Source of the DNA: Microbacterium sp. AK009
GTDB taxonomy: Bacteria; Actinomycetota; Actinomycetes; Actinomycetales; Microbacteriaceae
Length of the DNA stretch: 64,000 bases
Assembly: GCF_013410955.1 (NCBI RefSeq)
Contig: NZ_JACCCG010000001.1
Coordinates: forward strand, 124,001-188,000
Direction of reading: 5' to 3'
The position numbers and the translations under genes are program-made. The notes beneath the pieces were generated by a model. That model made no database searches and was not told the origin of the DNA. It worked only from the letters and a program-made list of their open reading frames with translations. Positions 30,522-38,252 of this stretch are shown here, in pieces. Numbering within the stretch: position 1 is the first letter of the stretch; each line of letters starts with the position of its first letter.

Positions 30522-31931
30522 ATGAGCGCCACCGAGTCCCGCGTGACCCGCACCTCCCGCACCGGGGGGCGGACCGGCGCGGGCGGGCACACCCTGCACA
30601 GCACGGTGCAGGGGACGGGGCTGCAGAGCACCACGCAGCTGGCGCCGGGAGGGCGCTCGGGTCGCCTCGTGCGGGCGGCGGTTGCCGTGACCGCTGCGGC
30701 GCGGGCCGTCGGCGACGCGGCGCGGGTCACCGCCTCGTGGGCGGCGCGCACGATCCGTCCCGCGGGAGCGCTCGTCGTGCTCGCCGCCACGGTGGGCCTG
30801 GTGATCGGCATCGTGTTCGGCTGGACGGAGTGGGTGGTCGCCGGCGGCATCTCGCTGGTGCTCGTCGTCCTCAGCATCCCGTTCCTCTTCGGCGCCCGTG
30901 CCTACGACGTCGACCTCGCCCTCACCCACGAGCGCGTCGTGGCGGGCCAGGGCATCTCTGGTGAGATCACCGTCCGCAACGACAGCCGGCGGATCGCCCT
31001 CCCCGGGCGCCTCGACATCCCCGTCGGCCGCGGGCTCGTCGAATTCGGCGTGCCGCTCCTGCGCCCCGGCCACACCGTCGCCCAGCCTCTGGAGATCCCC
31101 TCGCTCCGCCGCGGGATCGTGCCCGTGGGCCCGGCGACCACGGTGCGGTCCGACCCCCTCGGGCTCCTCCGGCGCGAGCACAGCTTCGACGACGTGCACG
31201 AGGTGTTCGTCCACCCCCGCACCGTCGCCCTGCCCTCCACGAGCGCAGGTCTCGTCCGCGACCTCGAGGGAAGCCCCACCCGGCGTCTCGTCGACGCGGA
31301 CATGTCGTTCCACGCCATCCGCGAGTACGCCGCGGGCGACTCGCGCCGACACGTCCACTGGAAGTCCACCGCCAAGACCGGCCGGCTCATGGTGCGCCAG
31401 TACGAGGAGACGAGGCGCTCGCGGATGGCGGTGGTGCTCGGCGTCGCCGAGAACGAGTACCTCGACGACGACGAGTTCGAGCTCGCCGTCAGCACCGCCG
31501 CCTCGCTCGGCCTTCGCGCCGTCCGCGACGCCCGCGACCTCGACATCGTCGTGGGATCGGAGATCCCGCGCGTCGTGCGGGGGCGCCTGCGCGCCATCCG
31601 TCACCTGCCGACCATCTCGCCGCGCGCGATGCTCGACGGCTTCAGCGGGGTCGAGCGCCTCGAGAGCACCATGCCGCTCGTCGACGTCTGCCGGCTGACG
31701 GCCGAGGCCAACGAGCGGCTGTCGGTGGCCTTCCTCGTCGTCGGGTCGACCGTGACTCTGCCGCGCCTGCAGCAGGCGGCCCTGACCTTCCCCGCCGACA
31801 CCGCGGTGGCCGCGGTGATCTGCGACGAGCGGGCCCACCCGCGCATGCGGGTGCTCACGGGACTGAGCGTCCTCACGGTCGGCACCCTCGACGATCTCTC
31901 CGGGCTCCTCGTGCGCGGAGCGGCCTCGTGA
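30522..31931 (+). CDS. DUF58 membrane protein
   Basis: A 469-residue protein. The N-terminal 75 residues are cytosolic and rich in Thr/Ser/Gly; two helices follow (about 80-98 and 104-122). The DUF58 hallmark is clear: IREYAAGDSRRHVHWKSTAK and GRLMVRQYEETR. The C-terminal part resembles a VWA-type fold by position only. Its stop overlaps the next gene's start by four bases. DUF58 proteins pair with MoxR and transglutaminase-like proteins and are thought to form an envelope-associated complex; the reaction is not known. Confidence 0.92.
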   Translation: MSATESRVTRTSRTGGRTGAGGHTLHSTVQGTGLQSTTQLAPGGRSGRLVRAAVAVTAAARAVGDAARVTASWAARTIRPAGALVVLAATVGLVIGIVFGWTEWVVAGGISLVLVVLSIPFLFGARAYDVDLALTHERVVAGQGISGEITVRNDSRRIALPGRLDIPVGRGLVEFGVPLLRPGHTVAQPLEIPSLRRGIVPVGPATTVRSDPLGLLRREHSFDDVHEVFVHPRTVALPSTSAGLVRDLEGSPTRRLVDADMSFHAIREYAAGDSRRHVHWKSTAKTGRLMVRQYEETRRSRMAVVLGVAENEYLDDDEFELAVSTAASLGLRAVRDARDLDIVVGSEIPRVVRGRLRAIRHLPTISPRAMLDGFSGVERLESTMPLVDVCRLTAEANERLSVAFLVVGSTVTLPRLQQAALTFPADTAVAAVICDERAHPRMRVLTGLSVLTVGTLDDLSGLLVRGAAS

Positions 31932-34447
31932 GCCGGGTCGCCGAGGCGCCCGAGCGCGCCCGCGACACCCCGACCGAGCGGACGAGCGACCTTCCGCGCC
32001 TGATCGCGGGAGGCGTGTTCACACTGCTCATCGTGCTGATCGCCGCCGTGGCGGCGTGGCCGGTCTACCGGTCGGCGTCGTTCGTGATCCTCGTCGCGGT
32101 CGCCGCATCGCTCGCCGCGTCGATCGTCGTCGTCGCGCACCTCCGGCGATGGAGCGGATGGCTCGTGGCCGCCCTCCTCCTGGGCGTCCTCGTCGTCGCG
32201 GGCGTCCCGCTCGCCGTCCCGTCGCGCCTGACGGGGCCGGCCGAGTTCCTGCGGGGGCTCGCCGAGCTCGGCGCCGGGGCGGTCGTCGGCTGGAAGGACC
32301 TCGTCACCGTCGAGCTGCCGGTCGGGTCGTACCGGAACCTCCTCGTCCCCGCGCTCGTGGTCTTCCTCGCCGGCACGGCGGCGGCTCTCCGCCTGTCGTG
32401 GCGCGAGGACCGCCTCGCCTTCGCCGCGGTTCCCGTGGGCCTGGCGATGACCGCGTTCGGTCTGCTCTTCGGGCAGGCGGTCGTCAGCCCCCCGCTCGTC
32501 GTCGGGCCGTTCACCCTGTCCGCCCCCGTCGAGACGGCGGTCGGAGCGATGGCGGTGCTCACCGGCATCCTGTGGATGGCCTGGCGGAGCCACGACGAAC
32601 GCACCCGTGCCCTGCAGCGTGCCGCGCTCTCCAGCGGCGTCCGCATCACCCGGCGCCCTTCGCGGACCGAGCGCCGGCGTGCGCTTCTCGGCGCCGGCAT
32701 GGTCGTCGCCGCCCTGGTGATCGGCGCCGGGGTCGTACCGCTTGTCGCCCCGGGCGGGTCGCGGGACGTGTTGCGCTCGGCGACCGGACCCGACCTCGAT
32801 CTCTCGAGCGAGGTCAGCCCCCTCGCCGAGTACCGCGCCCTGTTCGTCGACGACCGGGCCGGCGACGTGCTCTTCACCGTGACCGCCGACGGCGAGCGGG
32901 CGCCCCACCGCGTGAGGTTGGCGACCCTCGACACCTACGACGGCGAGGTCTTCCGAAGCGGCGCCGACGCGGCATCCCGGTTCGTGCGCCTGCCCTCCGC
33001 GCTCGACCCCGGAACCGGCGCCCCGTCTACGGCGGAAATCGAGATCGGCGAGTGGGAGGGGATCTGGATGCCGACCCTCGGCCGGGTCGCCTCAGTGCGC
33101 TTCGACGGCGACCGGGCCGACGCCCTCACCGACCGGTTCTACTACAACGCCGATCTCGCCGCGGCGGTGCAGACCGCCGACGGCGGGCTCGCGCCGGGCG
33201 ACCGATACACGGTCGAGGGTGTGGAACCCGCCCTCCCCGCCCTTTCGAGCCTTGACGCGCCGGGCGCTCCGAACGACGGCGCCCCGGCCGCACCCGAGAA
33301 CCTCTCGCGCTGGGTCGAGCGGCACGCCGCCGGTGAGGGCGGCGCAGCCCTTGAGGGCCTGGTGTCGCTGCTGCGCGAGCGCGGCTACCTCAGCCACGCC
33401 CTCGAGATCGGCGACGTGCCCCCGGCGTGGATGAGCGCGCTGCCCGACTACCGGTTCCAGCCGAGCGCCGCCGGGCACTCGCTCGCCCGCATCGACGACA
33501 TGTTCGACGCCCTGCTCGAGCGGGAGAGCGATCCGCGGGCTGCCGAGACGGGCAACTACGTCGCGGCGATCGGCGACGACGAGCAGTTCGCCGTCGCCGG
33601 CGCCCTCATCGCGCGGGAGGTCGGCTTCCCCTCGCGGGTGGTCATCGGTGCGCGGCTGTCGTCGGCCGATACGGGCGTGTCGGTGTGCGAGGCCGGCGCC
33701 TGCCAGGCGCAGGACATCTCGGCGTGGACGGAGGTGCAGACGAGCGACGGACGCTGGGTGCCCCTCGACGTCACCCCGCAGTACGCGCAGTCGCCGAGCC
33801 TCGAGGTCACCGAGCAGCGCGACCCCGAGAACGTCACCGAGGTGCTCCCCGACCCGGTCGAGGAGGTCGTGCCGCCCGATCCCACCCAGGAGGACTCGGC
33901 GCGCGACGACGCCGACGACGAGCAGCAGGGACTCGATCTCGCGTGGCTCTGGCCGATCCTGCGCATCACCGGGCTCGTGCTGCTCGTCCTGCTGCTGGTG
34001 GTCGGGCCCTTCCTCGCGATCATCCTCGCCAAGTCGCTCCGCCGCCGCGGCCGGCGTCGCCGGGGCGACGCGGCCACACGGGTCGCCTCGGGCTGGGATG
34101 AGTACGTCGATGCGGCCGTCGATGCCGGCCGGGACGCCCCCGCGTCGCTGACCCGGACAGAGTTCGCGGCCGCGCTGGACGCGCCGGCGGGACGGACCCT
34201 CGCCTCCGCCGCCGACCGAGCGGTCTTCTCGCGGTCCGACCTCTCCGAGGCCGAGGCCCGCGAGTTCTGGCGCGGCGTGGACGCCGAGCGGCGGCGGCTC
34301 CGCCGTGAGCGTGGCTTCTGGCGAGGACTTGCCGCGACCGTATCGTTGAGATCGTTCATCCGACATCTGTCGCCTGGGGGCGACAGCCCGCGCACCGTCG
34401 AGAGGGGGAAGCGCCGGGGACTCCTCCCTGCGCGCGCAACGACATGA
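31928..34447 (+). CDS. TgpA-type transglutaminase-fold membrane protein, catalytic Cys and His replaced
   Basis: An 839-residue protein with about six N-terminal helices (the TgpA_N region, residues about 25-265), an exported transglutaminase-like region (about 540-620), and a further helix near 680-700 followed by a cytosolic tail (DUF4129-like position). In active members the triad is GxCE / HAW / D. Here the text is IGDDEQFAVAGALIAREVG, SAWTEVQ and PLDVTP, so Cys is D551, His is S598 and only D614 remains. It should fold like a transglutaminase but not form the thioester. It starts with a GTG overlapping the DUF58 stop, and its own stop overlaps the FHA gene. Confidence 0.9.
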   Translation: MSRVAEAPERARDTPTERTSDLPRLIAGGVFTLLIVLIAAVAAWPVYRSASFVILVAVAASLAASIVVVAHLRRWSGWLVAALLLGVLVVAGVPLAVPSRLTGPAEFLRGLAELGAGAVVGWKDLVTVELPVGSYRNLLVPALVVFLAGTAAALRLSWREDRLAFAAVPVGLAMTAFGLLFGQAVVSPPLVVGPFTLSAPVETAVGAMAVLTGILWMAWRSHDERTRALQRAALSSGVRITRRPSRTERRRALLGAGMVVAALVIGAGVVPLVAPGGSRDVLRSATGPDLDLSSEVSPLAEYRALFVDDRAGDVLFTVTADGERAPHRVRLATLDTYDGEVFRSGADAASRFVRLPSALDPGTGAPSTAEIEIGEWEGIWMPTLGRVASVRFDGDRADALTDRFYYNADLAAAVQTADGGLAPGDRYTVEGVEPALPALSSLDAPGAPNDGAPAAPENLSRWVERHAAGEGGAALEGLVSLLRERGYLSHALEIGDVPPAWMSALPDYRFQPSAAGHSLARIDDMFDALLERESDPRAAETGNYVAAIGDDEQFAVAGALIAREVGFPSRVVIGARLSSADTGVSVCEAGACQAQDISAWTEVQTSDGRWVPLDVTPQYAQSPSLEVTEQRDPENVTEVLPDPVEEVVPPDPTQEDSARDDADDEQQGLDLAWLWPILRITGLVLLVLLLVVGPFLAIILAKSLRRRGRRRRGDAATRVASGWDEYVDAAVDAGRDAPASLTRTEFAAALDAPAGRTLASAADRAVFSRSDLSEAEAREFWRGVDAERRRLRRERGFWRGLAATVSLRSFIRHLSPGGDSPRTVERGKRRGLLPARATT

Positions 34448-36501
34448 GCGCAACCGACGCACCGCTGGTCGTGACTCTGGGGGTCTCCAGCGCCCTGGTC
34501 GCGATCGTCGTCTACGTGTGGACCGCCCTGGCTCTCGGCGCGGTCTTCCGCAAGTCCGGCGAGCAGAGCTGGAAGGCGTGGGTGCCGATCTTGAACGTCG
34601 CGGTGCTGCTGCAGCTCGGCGGCTTCTCGGGATGGCTCGTCCTGCTGCTGCTCCTGCCGCTGCTCGGCCCCCTGCTGGTGTGGGTGGCGATGATCGTCTC
34701 TTGCCACCGGATCGGGCGGGAGTTCGGCTACGGCGCCGGGATGACGGTGCTGGCGGCGCTTCTCCTTCCGGTCTGGGCCTCGGTGATCGGCTTCGGATCG
34801 GCCCGGTGGGTGGGAACCGAGGCCGCCGGCCCGCGCCGGAGCGTCAACCCCGACCTCGGCGGCTCGGTCCCCGACTCCGACGGCTCGAGCGAGGACGCGT
34901 TCGATGATCGCGTCTACGGGGTCCCGACGGCGCGCGGTGCGGTGTACACCCCGCTCCTTCCGGCCCCCGACTACACAGGCTCGCACGAGACGACCCGGAG
35001 CGAGGCGTCGTGGGAGGACACGGTGCGGGGCGCCGGCGCGGGGGACGACGGCGCCGCCGATCTCGGCGATCCGCACCTGGACGAGGATTCCTCGACCGAC
35101 GAGGCCCGCCGGTCGGCCCCGCCGGCCGCGACGCCGACGAGCGGACCCCGCGACACGGCGCCGATCGCGAACGCGTCGGCGAGAGCGGGTCGCCAGTCCG
35201 CCGACGACGACCTGCTGAGCGGGCTGTTCGCTGCGCCGGAACCGCCGCGTTTCACTCCTCCCGACGCGGAGGACGTGGCTCCGGCGGAGCCGGCGGCAGA
35301 GCCCGAACCCGCGACCCAGGCCGCGCCCGCGGCATCCGATCCCTTCTCGATTCCGTCGTGGCCATCGGCGGCGCCCGCATCCCGACCCGAGACCTCGGTG
35401 CCCGCAGGGCCCGTGTGGCCGTCGGTCGAGCCTTTCCGCCCGGTGCGCTCGTGGGACCCCGATCCGGCGGAAGAGCCGTCAGCGGGCGCGGATGGCGACG
35501 ATGCACCCGCCGCTGCGCGGGCCGAGGGTGCCTCCGGGCCCGAGGTCATCGCCGAGGCCGTGATCGGTGCATCAGCCAACGAGCGCGAGAGCGACAGCGC
35601 GCGCGCCGACGCGCCGGAACCGGGCGGCGCAGCCGCCTCACGCGCTGAGATCCGCCGCTCCGAGTCGGTGTGGAACGGGTTCGTGCTCGACCAGGACGTC
35701 ACGGGGGAGGTCACCGGAGCCGTCACCGGGGCGCCCGCCCCGATCGCCGCCGTCCCCGGCGCCACGCCCTCCACCGAGTCCGCGCCCTCCGCCGACGGCG
35801 AGGATGTCCCCGGTATCCGTCGGCGCAGCACCGCCGCGGAGGGAGCTCCGGCCGGGGAGGACGCCGACCCCGCGTCATCCGCCCCGCTCTTCCAGGCGCC
35901 CCTCACCCGGGTTCCGCCCGCCGGCCCGACGCCCGAGGCCGACCCCGTGCCGCAGGTTCCCGCCGACGACGAGCCGTGGCGGCCCGCGCACTCGCCGATG
36001 CCCGAGTCCGAACCCTTCCCCGAGACCTCCGGCCCGGTGTCCGCGATCGCCGGCGCACCGGTGGCCGGCGCCCCCCGGGCGGCGGGCGGAGCGGTCTCGG
36101 CGCAGTACGCCCGACCCGGTGTGCCCGACCTCGACGACGGACTCGACCAGACCATCGTCGCGCGCCGCCGCCGGACCAACTGGGCCGTCGTCACGCCGGC
36201 GGGGGAGTCGATCGCGATCACCTCCGACGTGGCGATCCTCGGCCGCAAGCCCACGCCCGACCCCGAGCACCCGCGCGCCCAGCTGATCCGGATCGACGAC
36301 TCCACGGTCTCGAGCACGCACGCGCGCCTGGAGCTGCGGAAGGACACCTGGTACATCCTCGATCTCGGCTCCACCAACGGCGTCGTGTTCGCCACCCTCA
36401 TGGGCACCGAGGTCGAGGCGCCCTCGGGGGTCGAGGTCGAGGCGGGGGATCGCTTCTTCCTCGGCGACGCCGAGATCCGCCTGGTGCGCAGCAACAGCTG
36501 A
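34444..36501 (+). CDS. Membrane protein with C-terminal FHA domain
   Basis: A 685-residue protein. The first 120 residues hold three or four helices with the pattern VFRKSGEQSWKAWVPILNV, like DUF5684-type membrane domains. A long Pro/Ala/Glu-rich disordered part follows (about 130-565). The FHA domain is at about 575-685: LGRKP (G600, R601), SSTHARL (S623, S624, H626) and DLGSTNG (640-646) are the phosphothreonine-binding positions. Just before it, T570 sits in DQTIVARRR, a motif like those in the next gene. FHA domains bind phosphothreonine made by Ser/Thr kinases such as the one opening this operon. ATG overlaps the previous stop (ATGA). Confidence 0.92.
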   Translation: MSATDAPLVVTLGVSSALVAIVVYVWTALALGAVFRKSGEQSWKAWVPILNVAVLLQLGGFSGWLVLLLLLPLLGPLLVWVAMIVSCHRIGREFGYGAGMTVLAALLLPVWASVIGFGSARWVGTEAAGPRRSVNPDLGGSVPDSDGSSEDAFDDRVYGVPTARGAVYTPLLPAPDYTGSHETTRSEASWEDTVRGAGAGDDGAADLGDPHLDEDSSTDEARRSAPPAATPTSGPRDTAPIANASARAGRQSADDDLLSGLFAAPEPPRFTPPDAEDVAPAEPAAEPEPATQAAPAASDPFSIPSWPSAAPASRPETSVPAGPVWPSVEPFRPVRSWDPDPAEEPSAGADGDDAPAAARAEGASGPEVIAEAVIGASANERESDSARADAPEPGGAAASRAEIRRSESVWNGFVLDQDVTGEVTGAVTGAPAPIAAVPGATPSTESAPSADGEDVPGIRRRSTAAEGAPAGEDADPASSAPLFQAPLTRVPPAGPTPEADPVPQVPADDEPWRPAHSPMPESEPFPETSGPVSAIAGAPVAGAPRAAGGAVSAQYARPGVPDLDDGLDQTIVARRRRTNWAVVTPAGESIAITSDVAILGRKPTPDPEHPRAQLIRIDDSTVSSTHARLELRKDTWYILDLGSTNGVVFATLMGTEVEAPSGVEVEAGDRFFLGDAEIRLVRSNS

Positions 36502-36503
36502 CG

Positions 36504-37031
36504 ATGACCGACCTCCCCGACGAACGGACGGCGCCCTCGAAGCGTCAGGCGCCCGGCGCGGCGGAGCCGGTGGAGCAGACGGAGCTGTCTCGCCGCCAGT
36601 CCCCGGTCGAGACCACCGCCCCCTCCATCCGGCAGGCCCCCGCGGAGGAGACGGTGGTCTCCGGCCGCGCGCGGAGCCGCGGCGACGGTGTAGACGAATG
36701 GACGGTGCGCACCGCGGATGCGCGGACGACAGGCGTCATCCGTCCCGTCCCCGGCGGGAGCGGGGCGAGGGATGCCGACGGGTCGTCGCGCACGGCCAGG
36801 CGCCCCGGTCCTGAGACCGACGTGTACGCCCCGCGCGCCGACACGGCCGCCCGAGTGCCGCGGACGACCCCCGCGGCCCAGCCGGCGCAACCCGTCGTGG
36901 ATGCCGCTCGCGCCGCGGCCGAGCGTCGGCGGCGGTCTCGGTGGCGGGCCGCGGTGGCGGTGATCGTCGGCGTCGTGGCCCTCGCGGCGGTGGTCGTGGG
37001 GATCGTCGCGCTTCTGGCACTCCCGTCCTGA
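36504..37031 (+). CDS. Small membrane protein with four Thr-motif repeats
   Basis: A 175-residue protein, last in the kinase operon, starting two bases after the FHA gene. The N-terminal 60 residues hold four copies of a motif of form E-x-T-x-x-S-x-R: ERTAPSKRQAP (T9), EQTELSRRQSP (T26), ETTAPSIRQAP (T38) and EETVVSGRARS (T50), spaced 17, 12 and 12. A disordered Arg/Pro/Ala-rich middle follows, then one C-terminal helix (WRAAVAVIVGVVALAAVVVGIVALLAL), so the repeats face the cytoplasm. The motif recalls the phosphorylated ETTS site of the FHA protein GarA. It is a good candidate kinase substrate and FHA ligand. No family known to me. Confidence 0.8.
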   Translation: MTDLPDERTAPSKRQAPGAAEPVEQTELSRRQSPVETTAPSIRQAPAEETVVSGRARSRGDGVDEWTVRTADARTTGVIRPVPGGSGARDADGSSRTARRPGPETDVYAPRADTAARVPRTTPAAQPAQPVVDAARAAAERRRRSRWRAAVAVIVGVVALAAVVVGIVALLALPS

Positions 37032-37032
37032 A

Positions 37033-37061
37033 TTGCCCGGTCCCCGAAAGGGGCGTATCAT
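37033..37061 (+). promoter_or_regulatory. Promoter of the str operon
   Basis: TTGCCC (37033-37038) and TATCAT (37056-37061) are 17 bases apart. The -35 begins one base after the stop of the previous gene. The spacer contains a small perfect hairpin, CCCC-GAAA-GGGG (37042-37053), which may end the upstream operon. A start near 37068 leaves a leader of about 209 nt with a local stem GTGGT-GAA-ACCAC. Confidence 0.7.
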
Positions 37062-37276
37062 TGAGCGGGTGTGCGCTCACGCGCGCCGTCCGCTGTGCCT
37101 CACGACAATCGAGTCCGGCGAGCGGCCGTCCCGGCGCCGCACAGGGATTGGTTCTGCGAACAGGCCACCCCCACGGCATATCCACCCTCGAAATCGCGTC
37201 AGGCCATTCTGCTGCGCCGGTGGATCTGTGGTGAAACCACGACGCTGTCACCGTGCAGCATTGACAAGGAGAGAAC

Positions 37277-37645
37277 GTGCCAACCATTCAGCAGTTGGTT
37301 CGCAAGGGTCGCTCGCCCAAGGTCTCGAAGACCAAGGCGCCCGCCCTGAAGGCGAACCCGCAGCAGGCGGGCGTGTGCACCCGCGTGTACACCACCACCC
37401 CCAAGAAGCCGAACTCGGCGATGCGCAAGGTCGCCCGTGTGAAGCTGCGCAACGGGACCGAGGTCACCGCCTACATCCCCGGCGAGGGCCACAACCTGCA
37501 GGAGCACTCGCTCGTGCTCGTGCGCGGCGGTCGTGTGAAGGACCTCCCCGGTGTCCGCTACAAGATCGTCCGCGGCGCCCTGGACACCCAGGCCGTCAAG
37601 AACCGCAAGCAGGCCCGTAGCCGCTACGGCGCGAAGAAGGGTTGA
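37277..37645 (+). CDS. rpsL: Ribosomal protein S12
   Basis: A 122-residue S12, part of the decoding centre of the 30S subunit. GTG start after aaggaga. The loops that govern accuracy are intact: [12 protein letters not shown] (streptomycin position K43) and VKDLPGVRY (K88 and the following Asp that is often methylthiolated in other bacteria), so no classical streptomycin-resistance change is present. First gene of the str operon; rpsG follows after five bases. Confidence 0.99.
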   Translation: MPTIQQLVRKGRSPKVSKTKAPALKANPQQAGVCTRVYTTTPKKPNSAMRKVARVKLRNGTEVTAYIPGEGHNLQEHSLVLVRGGRVKDLPGVRYKIVRGALDTQAVKNRKQARSRYGAKKG

Positions 37646-37650
37646 GTTAG

Positions 37651-38121
37651 ATGCCTCGTAAAGGACCCGCTCCTCGCCGCGTCGTCGTCAACGACCCGGT
37701 CTACGGTGCGCCGATCGTCACCCAGCTCGTCAACAAGATCCTCGTCGACGGCAAGAAGTCCATCGCCGAGTCGATCGTCTACAACGCCCTGCGCGGCGTC
37801 GAGGCCAAGAACGGCCAGGACGCGGTCGCGACCCTGAAGAAGGCGCTCGACAACGTCCGCCCCACCCTCGAGGTCAAGAGCCGCCGCGTCGGTGGTTCGA
37901 CCTACCAGGTGCCGGTCGAGGTCAAGCCGCACCGCGCCAACACGCTCGCCCTCCGCTGGCTCGTCAGCTACGCCAAGGGCCGTCGCGAGAAGACCATGAC
38001 CGAGCGCCTCCAGAACGAGATCCTGGATGCCTCGAACGGCCTGGGTGCCGCGGTGAAGCGCCGCGAAGACACCCACAAGATGGCCGAGTCGAACCGCGCC
38101 TTCGCGCACTACCGCTGGTAA
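37651..38121 (+). CDS. rpsG: Ribosomal protein S7
   Basis: A 156-residue S7, the primary 16S rRNA binder that nucleates the 30S head. Typical text: [18 protein letters not shown] at the start, [19 protein letters not shown] in the middle and [21 protein letters not shown] at the end. Usual length. ATG at 37651, five bases after rpsL, without a strong ribosome site, so coupled translation is likely. An 82-bp palindrome separates it from fusA. Confidence 0.99.
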   Translation: MPRKGPAPRRVVVNDPVYGAPIVTQLVNKILVDGKKSIAESIVYNALRGVEAKNGQDAVATLKKALDNVRPTLEVKSRRVGGSTYQVPVEVKPHRANTLALRWLVSYAKGRREKTMTERLQNEILDASNGLGAAVKRREDTHKMAESNRAFAHYRW

Positions 38122-38138
38122 TCAGCCTTCGCGTCGCC

Positions 38139-38220
38139 GCGTTTCGACTCGCGGCTTCGCCGCTCGCTCGACGATCGGCCGGATGACCGGTCGTTGAGCG
38201 AGCGAAGCGAGACGAAACGC
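38139..38220. repeat. 82-bp palindrome between rpsG and fusA
   Basis: Imperfect inverted repeat from gcgtttcg at the left to cgaaacgc at the right; the inner arms include cgctcgctcgac and gttgagcgagcg around a gatcggccggatgaccgg centre. It lies inside the str operon. In RNA it would form a long hairpin that could lower or process expression between S7 and EF-G. I recall similar motifs (gtttcgtctcgcttcgctcg) as widespread in Microbacteriaceae genomes, from memory only. Confidence 0.85.
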
Positions 38221-38252
38221 TCCACCGCAACCACAAGTTAGGAAGACACCCC

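Noticed and set aside
37390..37560. Streptomycin-resistance change in rpsL
   Set aside because: K43 and K88 are both present.
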